64,000 nucleotides of DNA, from positions 1,178,001 to 1,242,000 of the forward strand of contig NZ_JQCR01000002.1 of NCBI RefSeq assembly GCF_000757885.1, given 5' to 3'. Below, piece by piece: positions 7,729 through 16,867 of the stretch. The DNA comes from Paenibacillus wynnii (GTDB lineage: Bacteria; Bacillota; Bacilli; Paenibacillales; Paenibacillaceae). A program made the position numbers and the translations under genes. The notes beneath the pieces were generated by a model that saw nothing but the letters and a program-made list of their open reading frames with translations, did no database searches and was not told where the DNA came from. The stretch's first letter is position 1. Each line of letters begins with the position of its first letter.

Positions 7729-9276
7729 TCAACCTCCATTATTTAAATTAGGTCTAATTTTCACGGTAAGCTTCCCCAGCATGGTTTTGGCTATACCTAC
7801 CAGGTACTCGAACTCTTCTTTCCGATAGAACACGAGAACGTAGAAGATATTAATAGAAGTAAAAACAATCAGCGCTTTGGCTATCAAGTGCAGAAAAGTA
7901 TCCGCTTCAATGAATCCACCTGCCAAATCACCAATGACAAAAGCGCTTATGCCTACCAAAACGTAATAAGTATACTTACGATAATGATCCGCAACAGACT
8001 GATGAAACACCTTCTTATAGACAAGATAAGGGGTGGTCCAAAAAGGCATGGCCATCGAGCTGATCAAGGAACCTATAAACACTCCCTGAATACCGATGGA
8101 TTGGACAAGAACAATAGAAATAATGAGGCCGATTGCCGCTTGAATTAAGGGTACAAATCGGTCTTCATGAAATATACCGGCCGTTGTTTTTACCGTCGAA
8201 ATGGGGTTCCGCATCCCCCTCTCAAAAAACAGCAGCAACAGTATTACCAATACCCCATTCGACATTAGGAACGACTTCCCGATCCACAATGAGATGAAAG
8301 GCTGAATCAGAATATACAAAAGAATTGTTAATAAAGAATACAGCCAGAAGGTAAGCAGCAGCATTACTTTATAAACGCTGTATATCTTCTCTTCGCTCTC
8401 GCTGGATACGAGGTTACCTACACTGTGATACAAGTTACCGAAGACTTGGTTAATAAACGTCCGAGCGATATCCACCAGCATCTTATAGTTGGAATACAGT
8501 CCGACAGCAGCAACGCTAACGAACGATGAGATGAGGATATTCTCGGTACCCAACACCAGATAGCTGCCGACATTTTGCAGGACAATGGCCTTGACGTTCT
8601 TAATAATTCCGCCTTTGGTCTCCGCATCGAGCTTCCCGGTAACTTTTTTCTTTAAATAAGGGTATTTCTTATTAGCTATGGTTGTTAACGTTATGGCTGT
8701 TGTTATTGTGATGAAGCTGTCTATGATGAGGAACATAATGTAATTCGCGGTATAATACAGAATCCCAATTTTGAGACAGGTAGATATAATAGAAGAAACC
8801 GAAAAGGCAACCGTTACGATATAGCCCTTTTGATTGACGTTCAGAAATGAGTTCTTGTAGGAGAAAAGGTAAGGGGTCACCGTATTAATGAGAAAGATAA
8901 GATAAATGAGATGTAAATTCTCTATGCTTGTATCCTTAACAATGGTATTTAAAAAAGGGAGCAGCGACAGGCCCAGCAAAGTAACTACTAAGGCAATAAC
9001 CAGATAGGCGCTTCTGTACAACCGCATCAGTCTGTTGATTTTCTCGTAATCATTGTCCGCGATAGGTTTATACAAGCTGTACATGATGCTGGTACCAATA
9101 CCCGCTTCTGCCAGTGTCAGCATCATCAATATGTTGGTGAACAAGCCATTAACACCGAGGTACTCAATCCCTAAGGAATTAATAAATACGGTTCTGGAGA
9201 CAAAACTTAACATCGTGATAATTAACTGGTTACCAATCCCTGCGGTTATGTTGATCAGCGAGTTTTTTACTCTCAT
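7729..9276 (-). CDS. Polysaccharide flippase (Wzx/MATE-like membrane protein)
   Basis: About 515 residues with some 12-14 hydrophobic helices, starting MRVKNSLINITAGIGNQL and matching the polysaccharide biosynthesis (PST/MVF) flippase family. Such proteins move undecaprenyl-linked repeat units across the membrane. The ATG at 9276 has AGGG 6 nt upstream; the ATG two codons earlier touches the ribosome site and is less likely. The gene sits between an acetyltransferase and galE in the second EPS unit and pairs functionally with the EpsG-type polymerase at 21475-22548. Confidence 0.88.
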   Translation of the reverse strand: MRVKNSLINITAGIGNQLIITMLSFVSRTVFINSLGIEYLGVNGLFTNILMMLTLAEAGIGTSIMYSLYKPIADNDYEKINRLMRLYRSAYLVIALVVTLLGLSLLPFLNTIVKDTSIENLHLIYLIFLINTVTPYLFSYKNSFLNVNQKGYIVTVAFSVSSIISTCLKIGILYYTANYIMFLIIDSFITITTAITLTTIANKKYPYLKKKVTGKLDAETKGGIIKNVKAIVLQNVGSYLVLGTENILISSFVSVAAVGLYSNYKMLVDIARTFINQVFGNLYHSVGNLVSSESEEKIYSVYKVMLLLTFWLYSLLTILLYILIQPFISLWIGKSFLMSNGVLVILLLLFFERGMRNPISTVKTTAGIFHEDRFVPLIQAAIGLIISIVLVQSIGIQGVFIGSLISSMAMPFWTTPYLVYKKVFHQSVADHYRKYTYYVLVGISAFVIGDLAGGFIEADTFLHLIAKALIVFTSINIFYVLVFYRKEEFEYLVGIAKTMLGKLTVKIRPNLNNGG

Positions 9277-9286
9277 AGGCATCCCT

Positions 9287-9844
9287 TCATCTTATAAATC
9301 CATTATTATTCTGTAATTCTTCCACCATCTGTTTCTTGCTCTCCGAAGAAATATTCCCTCTAATTGTGTATGAGTGATCATATTTCCGGCTTTCAACCAA
9401 TTGGTCTTGGCATTTATTAATGTAGGTTTCTACTCTAGAGATAACTTTAGCCGGATTACCTGCCACTACATCGCCTGCCGTAACGGATTTGGTAACTACG
9501 CTTCCGGCGGCAACAATACAACCCTTTCCAAGAGTGACATTGGGCATAATAATTGCTCTTGCACCAATAAATACGTCATCCTCGACAACCACTCTACCGA
9601 TTCTCGTGAAACCTATCAGTCTTTTTGAGCTAGCATCATGAGCAAGCAGATAAGCTTCGGGCGCAATCGTTACATTATTTCCAATTTCTATGAGCCAGCA
9701 ATGGGAATAATCGAAGACTACCCCCGGTTGAATAGATGGATTGTTGCCGACTACCATACCCATATTGAGGTAATCTTCAAGCCATAACTCCTCTAGGAGC
9801 ATCTTTCTTATCCTCGCTCTTAACCAATTGAATAATTTGATCAT
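9287..9844 (-). CDS. Hexapeptide-repeat O-acetyltransferase
   Basis: A left-handed beta-helix acyltransferase with repeated [LIV]Gxxxx units, such as [33 protein letters not shown] and [14 protein letters not shown], and the AGNPAKVI terminal motif. The usual donor is acetyl-CoA and the acceptor a sugar hydroxyl. The start is uncertain: ATG 9844 gives 185 residues with an amphipathic N-terminal helix like many relatives, while ATG 9802 has the better ribosome site (AGGA, 8 nt). Either start lies inside the end of the upstream hydrolase gene. It probably acetylates the EPS repeat unit. Confidence 0.82.
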   Translation of the reverse strand: MIKLFNWLRARIRKMLLEELWLEDYLNMGMVVGNNPSIQPGVVFDYSHCWLIEIGNNVTIAPEAYLLAHDASSKRLIGFTRIGRVVVEDDVFIGARAIIMPNVTLGKGCIVAAGSVVTKSVTAGDVVAGNPAKVISRVETYINKCQDQLVESRKYDHSYTIRGNISSESKKQMVEELQNNNGFIR

Positions 9845-11024
9845 CAACTTCCACAGCCCTCTTATGGATTGTCCGAATACAGAATCCTTGCGTAAAAGGC
9901 AACACATTAAATAGTGAGGAATACACACCGATGTCTTTGGTGTCACCCTGTGAGAAATCAACGGCTCCGTTCCTGCGAGTAACCTTCATTAAGTAGTTCA
10001 CGGCCTGGTCAGCGCTTTTGTCACAATCCTCGCTTAATTCCTCTATGGAGGAGGCATGGAGCATAAACCAACCTAGTGTTGCTGTGGCAGAAGAGTCACT
10101 TCTAGACTCGGAACGGGTCGCTGTCCAGTTCCAATTCCCTTCAGGATTTTGCAAAGGCAGTACAGAACGAGCAAACTTTATTACAGAGTCTTTCAGTGTC
10201 TCCTTGCATTCGTGGTGATCAGGAAGTTCCCTCCATGCATCAATCAAACCGATAGCATACCAGCCTAATCCCCTTCCCCAGCCATAAAGACCAAGCGGGA
10301 AACGGGTCTTAATATGATAAGCATGGCAAGGTATGTACTGCTCATTCAGCATTCCGAAATGTTCATACGCCTTAATTTGCTTAACCGCAAGCTGCACGCA
10401 TTCCGGTTTGTTATACTTCAACCCGTACGAAATCAGAAACGGACAGATAAAGCCGATTGTATCTACATAACGATAATCCTTCATCCACTTTCGATATTGG
10501 ACGGTACCGTCTTCACCGATATGCTCCTGAATTAACTGCCACAACTTATCCATGGCCGGCTTGTAATGCCCGGAATCTACTACAGTTTGATTCATGACAG
10601 CATAGGCTAGTATGCCGACATCCACATGGTCCGGGTTAACCTTCCAATCTCCGCTTTCCGAAAATTTGGAACTCAAGTATTGTCTTATCGATTTGGCAGA
10701 CCGTTTATCTTCACGGTGCCGCATGGATTCGTTAAGACCCAGTAGAATGGCTGCCTCCTGCCAATGTTGAATGGCCGACTTGGAGTAATTCCCTTGGAGC
10801 ATATCGAGTACAATTAACCTTGTATGATCCGTCACCTTGATCTTTGGCGTCTTATTCAGCCATACAATTCCTTTATCCGTTATAGACTGCCCCCATACCT
10901 GCCTATTGGTAAACCTGCCGATATGAATGCGGCCCAGCCAATCCCCGGCAATCGGAACAACATCTATAAGCAGGACGATAACGGCAATGAGTAATAAGAT
11001 TCCTGCTATGGATTGGATGATCAC
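9777..11024 (-). CDS. Membrane-anchored GH88/GH105-like glycoside hydrolase
   Basis: 415 residues from a GTG with GGAGG 7 nt upstream. A hydrophobic helix at residues 4-26 should anchor it. The rest is an alpha/alpha barrel with motifs typical of unsaturated glucuronyl or rhamnogalacturonyl hydrolases: [25 protein letters not shown] and [13 protein letters not shown]. These enzymes normally cut unsaturated uronic-acid ends made by polysaccharide lyases. Its place inside an EPS unit suggests trimming or turnover of the cell's own polymer. The substrate is unknown, and a non-hydrolytic role cannot be excluded. Confidence 0.75.
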   Translation of the reverse strand: MIIQSIAGILLLIAVIVLLIDVVPIAGDWLGRIHIGRFTNRQVWGQSITDKGIVWLNKTPKIKVTDHTRLIVLDMLQGNYSKSAIQHWQEAAILLGLNESMRHREDKRSAKSIRQYLSSKFSESGDWKVNPDHVDVGILAYAVMNQTVVDSGHYKPAMDKLWQLIQEHIGEDGTVQYRKWMKDYRYVDTIGFICPFLISYGLKYNKPECVQLAVKQIKAYEHFGMLNEQYIPCHAYHIKTRFPLGLYGWGRGLGWYAIGLIDAWRELPDHHECKETLKDSVIKFARSVLPLQNPEGNWNWTATRSESRSDSSATATLGWFMLHASSIEELSEDCDKSADQAVNYLMKVTRRNGAVDFSQGDTKDIGVYSSLFNVLPFTQGFCIRTIHKRAVEVDDQIIQLVKSEDKKDAPRGVMA

Positions 11025-11044
11025 AGCTATTCCTCCGTTCGGTA

Positions 11045-12229
11045 TTACTGCACTAGTTGATATATCTTTTCAACTTCTGATTCTGTATTCAGATCCTCTT
11101 CCGCTAAGTTCCGAGCAAACTTACTACTAAGTTCTTTATCATCAATTAATCTGCGAATGCCCTCAGTAAGGCCTTCAGGACTCATGTCTACGATCAAACC
11201 GTTGTAATGATCCTGAATTTGATCCTTGGCTGTGGAAAAATCAGTTACGATTATAGGCTTGCACATAATTTTCGCTTCATCTATAGCAATGGATTTCCCT
11301 TCGAATCTTGAAGACTGTACGTAAATGTCCGCTTCCTTGATATAGGGATAGGGATTCTCCTTAAGCCCAAGCAAGATGAAATTTCTCTGCAGCGAGTATT
11401 CGGCAATCAGCTTCTCCAAACTGCTTCGTTCCTCGCCTTCTCCAATCACGTACCAACGAAGATCATAACCTAGGTCCACCAAGCGCCGGCAGGCCTCAAC
11501 CGCCCATTCGAATCCTTTTTGAAAGGTCAATCTTCCTATAGATAATAGCTTGATTCCTTCAGGGTGACTCCAGTCAGCCTTCTCTGACGACATTTTATGA
11601 ATGAGCTCCGGGGAAACAATATTCTGAATCACCTGCACTTTGGAAGATAGATCGGGAAAACGATTCTGTAATACAGTCCCGCACTCCACCGACACGGTAA
11701 CCAGATAATCCAAACTTCGGAAGTAGAATTCGTCGATGGTAGGGTCCATGCCCAGCTTGTCATAATCGTTATGAATAAAGCCTATCTTTGTGGTGGCATT
11801 GGTTTTCTCGATAACATAATATATAGGGCTCTTCTCCATAAAACCGATGGCTGCATCATAACGTTTGGTTAGACGCGGCAGTGATTTGGATAAATGCTTC
11901 CATACCCGCTGCTCTCGAACCGCCGGATGGGTTTCTGTGCGAAAAATCAGCCCGGCACGGATGCGGTGTATCGCGAGCCCCGGTTTTCTTTTATTCAAAC
12001 TATCCTTAACAGCCGCCATGACAGGCATATCATAATGCCTATAGAATTCAGGTTCCTCCAAGATATGGACTTGCTCAGGGACCCTGCTAAAAAAGAGCCC
12101 TTCATGCTTGAAAAGAAATAAATCGACCTCATATTTGGAGTAATCCAGACTTTGAAGCAGGGAGATCAGCGACTTCTCAGCACCACCGCAATTCAGATTA
12201 CCCATAACGAACAGGAGCTTTTGCTTCAT
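11045..12229 (-). CDS. GT4-type glycosyltransferase
   Basis: 394 residues with a GT-B fold. The N-terminus MKQKLLFVMGNLNCGGAEKSL holds the GG loop. The C-terminal half has LLSIGRLTFQKGFEWAVEA, VIGEGEE and SRFEGKSIAIDEAKIM, which corresponds to the nucleotide-sugar EX7E region of family 4. It is clearly paralogous to the next gene upstream (12241-13434), sharing length and most motifs, so the pair arose by duplication. Donor and linkage cannot be read from the sequence. Confidence 0.88.
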   Translation of the reverse strand: MKQKLLFVMGNLNCGGAEKSLISLLQSLDYSKYEVDLFLFKHEGLFFSRVPEQVHILEEPEFYRHYDMPVMAAVKDSLNKRKPGLAIHRIRAGLIFRTETHPAVREQRVWKHLSKSLPRLTKRYDAAIGFMEKSPIYYVIEKTNATTKIGFIHNDYDKLGMDPTIDEFYFRSLDYLVTVSVECGTVLQNRFPDLSSKVQVIQNIVSPELIHKMSSEKADWSHPEGIKLLSIGRLTFQKGFEWAVEACRRLVDLGYDLRWYVIGEGEERSSLEKLIAEYSLQRNFILLGLKENPYPYIKEADIYVQSSRFEGKSIAIDEAKIMCKPIIVTDFSTAKDQIQDHYNGLIVDMSPEGLTEGIRRLIDDKELSSKFARNLAEEDLNTESEVEKIYQLVQ

Positions 12230-12240
12230 CGGAATTCCAC

Positions 12241-13434
12241 CTATACCAGCAATTTGTAGAACTTATGGATTTCCTCTTCGGTACCCAGTGACGATTGTGC
12301 CAATCTATCGGTGATTCTGGCTCTAAGTGCTTTATCCTGAATCAACTTCTCAATGCCTGCTGCAACAGCCTCTGCATTCATATCGACAATCAAGCCATCC
12401 ACACCGTCCTCAATCTGATCCTTGGCTGTGCTGAAGCGGGTTACAACAATGGGTTTACTCAATATTTTCGCTTCATCGATCGCAATTGATTTCCCTTCAA
12501 ATCTGGAGGTTTGAACATAAAGATCCGCCTTCTTCAGATAGGGATACGGATTAGACTTCAGTCCGAGCAGTGTAAAATGATTCTCCAGTCCACTGGCTTG
12601 GATCAAGTCTGATAATTTCTGTCTTTCCTCCCCTTCCCCAATAATGGCCCAATGAACAGGATATCCTTTATCTACAAGCTTCCGACAGGCTTCAATCGCC
12701 AGTTCAAATGCCTTTTGGGTATGCAACCGTCCGATGGATAATATGGAGATTTCCTCATCCTTGGTAGCCGCAGTCTCATTTTTACTCTGTTCAGCTAGCT
12801 GTCTAATAACCTTTGGAGAAACAATATTATGAATGACACTGATTTTCTCACGCTGATGCGGAAAACGGTTCTTTAATATGTCAGCACACTCTTCTGAGAC
12901 GGTAACAATATGATCCAGCTGCTTGAAATACGAAACATCGAAGTTAGGATCCATTCCCAACTGGTCATAATCAATGTGAATCCATCCAACCTTTGTATTT
13001 GCTTGTACCTTATCGACACTAAAGTAAATAGATGTTTTCTCCATAAACCCAACCACAGTATCATAAGGCTGTGCCAAAGATTCAAAAAAGACGGACATAT
13101 GCTTCCAGCTATACTGTTCTCTGAGAGCAGTCGATCTGAACAGCCTATTTTTCAGTGCAAACATAAACCTATGGTAGGCAAGGCCAACCTCGCCCTTCAA
13201 AAGCAATTGTGACATAGACTTCCACAACGCCAGGGTGAACTGCTGATACTTATCCGGCAAAGGCAGCAAATGGACATGCTTCGGAATAAACTCCATAAAA
13301 AGCCCATCATGGTTTAATAGAAACAAATCCACCTCATACATTTCATAATCAACCTGACTCAGCAGATTAACCAAGCTTCGCTCACCACCGCCGGAGCTTA
13401 ACCCGGGCATAATAAACAGCAGTTTTTTTCTCAT
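12241..13434 (-). CDS. GT4-type glycosyltransferase (paralogue of neighbour)
   Basis: About 397 residues. The N-terminal segment has LLFIMPGLSSGGGERSLVNLL, split by a glycine-rich loop; the C-terminal domain has SIGRLHTQKAFELAIEA, IIGEGEER and SRFEGKSIAIDEAKIL. The start is taken as ATG 13434; the GTG two codons upstream overlaps the GAGGTG ribosome site. It follows the pyruvyltransferase gene with almost no gap, so the genes are co-transcribed. Likely role: adding a sugar to the EPS repeat unit on the cytoplasmic face. Confidence 0.88.
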   Translation of the reverse strand: MRKKLLFIMPGLSSGGGERSLVNLLSQVDYEMYEVDLFLLNHDGLFMEFIPKHVHLLPLPDKYQQFTLALWKSMSQLLLKGEVGLAYHRFMFALKNRLFRSTALREQYSWKHMSVFFESLAQPYDTVVGFMEKTSIYFSVDKVQANTKVGWIHIDYDQLGMDPNFDVSYFKQLDHIVTVSEECADILKNRFPHQREKISVIHNIVSPKVIRQLAEQSKNETAATKDEEISILSIGRLHTQKAFELAIEACRKLVDKGYPVHWAIIGEGEERQKLSDLIQASGLENHFTLLGLKSNPYPYLKKADLYVQTSRFEGKSIAIDEAKILSKPIVVTRFSTAKDQIEDGVDGLIVDMNAEAVAAGIEKLIQDKALRARITDRLAQSSLGTEEEIHKFYKLLV

Positions 13435-13441
13435 AGTCACC

Positions 13442-14599
13442 TCATGCCAATTCTCTTAAGTATTCCACTGCTTGATAAGACATTTGTTTGATCTGCGGTA
13501 TGGCCTGCTTCAGTCTGTCTCGGATCTCTTGCTCTTCCCGCACCATTTCCTCAAATTTAGAGGCCAAAAGTTCACCCGAAGAGATTTCCTCGATACCAAG
13601 CACCAGCTTCTCCTCACCGAACAGATCTGTGGCGATTCCCTTTGATTTCACGCTGTATCCCAGCACTATAGTGGGAACCAGATTGGAATACGCAGCAATC
13701 GTCGCATGAGTTCTTGCGCCTATGAAAAACCTCATTCTAGCAATATAGCCCTTGTATTGCACAGCCGTAAGGTTGCCCGGCAGCAGAATTACACGACCTG
13801 TATGCTTGAACTCCCGATAATATCCATTCAGAACATCAAAGTCATTGTTGCCATCTTCAATGACGTGAGGAGTCAGGGCAATCGTCATATCCGTAGTTCG
13901 CAGTATATGGCTGATCAGTTCCCGAATCGCCCCCTTGGATTGTTGATTTCGGTTCATAACCAAAGGACTGAAATTAAGGCCGATGGTATTCCCCTCCTGC
14001 CACCCTATAGGAAGAGCTAACTCTATCTTTTCCATGGTAAATGCCGGATCGGCTACTAATCTTACATTCGTAAGTCCCTTATTCTTAAGCATGTTATAGG
14101 TCAAGGTCTCCCGGGCCAGAATGAGGTCAAAGAGCTTCAAATCCTCCAATTTACGGGGGGTAATATCTTCCTCACCGATGGAGCAGCCCCATAGCACCAG
14201 CTTTTTCCCTTTTTTCTTAATTCTTCGATTGATTTCGTACCAGCCCGGCTGCTCACCGTAACAGTAGTTGTCTCCCCCAATTGACATACAGACATCAGCC
14301 AGTCCAATACGTTTTATGACGTTGTGATGAATTTGACCGAGAGCATATTTCTCATCCTTGAACAGCCTTACTCTTAGCAATGACATCAACCATTGGGGTG
14401 AATATTTGGAGATAGGTATTGCAGAACCGTCATAGATATGATCAAGTGTGCCGATGATTCGATCCGTATCCGGTCTATCGGATAACAAGAAGACCTTAGC
14501 TCCACCTATTCCCTCTTTGATAATTCCTGTAGAGGAGCGGACAATGGCCTCGCATCCCCTATTCAAGCTGCCTCCATGAGCGAACATCATGATTCTCAC
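13442..14599 (-). CDS. Polysaccharide pyruvyl transferase family protein
   Basis: 385 residues from a GTG with GGGAGG 8 nt upstream. Family signs are the N-terminal AHGGSLNRGCEAIVRS, the SIGGDNYCYG segment and, near the C-terminus, GARTHATIAAYSNLVPTIVLGYS. Members such as CsaB and WcaK transfer pyruvate from phosphoenolpyruvate onto sugars to form negatively charged ketals. In SLH-bearing bacteria pyruvylated wall polymer anchors S-layer proteins, but this gene sits inside an EPS unit, so the EPS is the more likely target. It overlaps the upstream GT2 gene by 4 nt. Confidence 0.85.
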   Translation of the reverse strand: MRIMMFAHGGSLNRGCEAIVRSSTGIIKEGIGGAKVFLLSDRPDTDRIIGTLDHIYDGSAIPISKYSPQWLMSLLRVRLFKDEKYALGQIHHNVIKRIGLADVCMSIGGDNYCYGEQPGWYEINRRIKKKGKKLVLWGCSIGEEDITPRKLEDLKLFDLILARETLTYNMLKNKGLTNVRLVADPAFTMEKIELALPIGWQEGNTIGLNFSPLVMNRNQQSKGAIRELISHILRTTDMTIALTPHVIEDGNNDFDVLNGYYREFKHTGRVILLPGNLTAVQYKGYIARMRFFIGARTHATIAAYSNLVPTIVLGYSVKSKGIATDLFGEEKLVLGIEEISSGELLASKFEEMVREEQEIRDRLKQAIPQIKQMSYQAVEYLRELA

Positions 14600-15648
14600 A
14601 TTGCTTTCCTCCCCTGCGATTGGTTACGGATTCTGCTGTAAAGAATAGCCAGATAAATACCGCCGACTTGCCTTCTGCGCATCATTCCAATAATCCACTT
14701 GTGATATCTGCCCAGTGAACTAAATTCTGCCTCGTAGTACAAAGGAAGCGAAGCCTGTATCTGTTCATTGTTTACTACACTTCTGATGTAGGCGTATCGC
14801 GTTCTGAAATCAACCTCACGGGTTGGCTCCATATAAATATGTAGAATGGCTAAAGCCGAATGAATGAGCCTTATGGATTTGAGTCTTCCAATATCGGCAT
14901 TTTCAAGCTTAACAACATAAGCATCGGGTAATACGGATTGGTAAACCTCTAACGCTCTTTTGAAATAGTCTTGCTTCACTATGTTTCTTGTGGCACTCCC
15001 AGGGGTCTCCCGATAGTGGTATCCGGTATAGTCCATATATTTGGCTCTCTCCGCAACACAGAAGAAGTTCATATTGAACATCCCGTCTTCCCCTAAGGCC
15101 ACTCTCTCCGGAAAAACAATGCCATGCTCTATTAATGTTTGTCTCTTGTATAGCTTGCTGCAGGCTGTATTGCAATTATCGTTTTTGATAAAATAGGGAA
15201 GGATGTCCCGCTTGATATCTTCTTCCTGAAGGACCGCTTCCACGGGGAAAGGGTATCTGGTAATGACAGTATGGAGTCCGAGTTCACTCTCAAAATTGGA
15301 AATCACCACATCGCAATGATCTTGTACGGCAGCTAAATAAAGAGTTTTGAACATTTCTCTCTCCACGGTATCGTCTGCATCCACAAAACCGATGTATTCT
15401 CCCGAGGCTGCCGTCATGCCTGTGTTCCTAGCTGTACTTACCCCCTGATTATCCTGATCCACCAGAACCATTCGCGAATCCTTCGCTGCATATTTCTTAA
15501 GAATACCTAAGCTCCCATCCTCAGAACCGTCATTTACAAATACAAACTGGCATTCGTGAAGACTCTGGGAAAGAAGAGAATCTATACACGGAATCAGATA
15601 CTGTTCAGCATTATATACGGGGATGATAACACTCACCTTATATTGCAC
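14596..15648 (-). CDS. GT2 family glycosyltransferase
   Basis: 350 residues with a GT-A fold: VSVIIPVYNAEQYL at the start, FVNDGSEDGS, then FVDADDTVE as the DXD-type metal and donor site. The GTG start at 15648 has GGAGGAGG 9 nt upstream. It overlaps both neighbours by a few nucleotides, which implies coupled translation within the second EPS unit. The sugar is unknown. Confidence 0.88.
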   Translation of the reverse strand: MQYKVSVIIPVYNAEQYLIPCIDSLLSQSLHECQFVFVNDGSEDGSLGILKKYAAKDSRMVLVDQDNQGVSTARNTGMTAASGEYIGFVDADDTVEREMFKTLYLAAVQDHCDVVISNFESELGLHTVITRYPFPVEAVLQEEDIKRDILPYFIKNDNCNTACSKLYKRQTLIEHGIVFPERVALGEDGMFNMNFFCVAERAKYMDYTGYHYRETPGSATRNIVKQDYFKRALEVYQSVLPDAYVVKLENADIGRLKSIRLIHSALAILHIYMEPTREVDFRTRYAYIRSVVNNEQIQASLPLYYEAEFSSLGRYHKWIIGMMRRRQVGGIYLAILYSRIRNQSQGRKAM

Positions 15649-16867
15649 TGAGAACAGCCTCCTCCCTTTCGCTGATCAAGCCATAGAGCTTCTCCAATTC
15701 ATAGGTGTTGCTATGATCAGATCTGCTGCAATGACCGGAGAGCCTTTGGCGCAGGTCCGCATTCAAATACAAACGCTCAATGCCTTGGACAATTCCTTCT
15801 ACTGAAAGCTCTGTAATGGAACCATCTAATCCATCCGTAACCTGACTGGGTGCTGTGGAGTAATTGGTGATCAATATCGGTTTCCCTAAAATTTTGGCCT
15901 CAGTAACTGTCACAGCCTTGCCCTCATAGCGCGAAGGTTGAACATATAAGTCACATGAACTCATATATGGGTATGGGTTGGTTTGTTTACCCAGCAGGAT
16001 AAAGCTGTCCTCCAAATGATGCTCAGCTATCATCTCTTTCAACATGGCCTCATCATTTCCATACCCGACAATGTACCAGTTGATCTTGTCATATCCCTTG
16101 TCTTTCAAGCTTCTTAAGGCTTTTACAGCAAGGTCGAACCCTTTCTGATAAGACAATCTCCCCACGGTAACCAGTTTGAAGTTAGGGTCATCCACCATGG
16201 GGTTAGGGTTCTCTACCTCTTTATTTGCCATTATTCTAATGAAATCAGGGGATGTAATATTCTCGATCACAACCACTTTCTCTTCCAGTGACCCGTATTT
16301 CTGCAGAAAGGAGACTTTGCAGGCTTCCGACACCGCGATAATATAATCAAATTTGCTCCACATTTTAAAATCAGCCTGGATATCCGTTTCTATCGTTAAA
16401 TAATCGGTATGAATCCATCCGATCTTCAGCTTGGCTTTCACCTTATCGGCCACAAAGTAATGAGGCCATAAATAACTGATCGCAACGTCATACTCCTGTT
16501 GAAGCTTAGGGAGGTAAGGCAGCACATACTTCCACATCAGCTGCATTTGATAATAGCCGGGTTCAGGTATCTTCCGGATTCTTCGGATATATTCCGTATG
16601 GATTTTTGCCAAAATACGTCCCATCGCGATGCGGTAGTGACCTTCTCTCAATGATTCCTGTATTGTTTTTCGAAAGGTTGAATAGGCGGGCTGCTCCTCC
16701 AGCAAGTTCACTTTCGGGGAAAGCAAGTCCAGAAAATCACCCTGGTGGCGATAGAGCATCAGATCCACATCATGGTTGTCATAGTCAAAATGCTCCAGCA
16801 TGCTGGCAAGGCTTCTTTCCACCCCTCCCACTTCCATATCATATGAGGTGATCAGTATCTTCTTCAT
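15638..16867 (-). CDS. GT4-type glycosyltransferase
   Basis: 409 residues from ATG 16867, which has GGAGG 6 nt upstream and overlaps the nucleotidyltransferase stop by 4 nt. The protein begins KKILITSYDMEVGGVERSL and carries LVTVGRLSYQKGFDLAVKA, YIVGYGNDEAML and SRYEGKAVTVTEAKIL in the C-terminal donor-binding domain. It belongs to the same subgroup as the genes at 11045 and 12241 but is more diverged. Likely role in assembly of the repeat unit. Confidence 0.87.
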   Translation of the reverse strand: MKKILITSYDMEVGGVERSLASMLEHFDYDNHDVDLMLYRHQGDFLDLLSPKVNLLEEQPAYSTFRKTIQESLREGHYRIAMGRILAKIHTEYIRRIRKIPEPGYYQMQLMWKYVLPYLPKLQQEYDVAISYLWPHYFVADKVKAKLKIGWIHTDYLTIETDIQADFKMWSKFDYIIAVSEACKVSFLQKYGSLEEKVVVIENITSPDFIRIMANKEVENPNPMVDDPNFKLVTVGRLSYQKGFDLAVKALRSLKDKGYDKINWYIVGYGNDEAMLKEMIAEHHLEDSFILLGKQTNPYPYMSSCDLYVQPSRYEGKAVTVTEAKILGKPILITNYSTAPSQVTDGLDGSITELSVEGIVQGIERLYLNADLRQRLSGHCSRSDHSNTYELEKLYGLISEREEAVLSAI

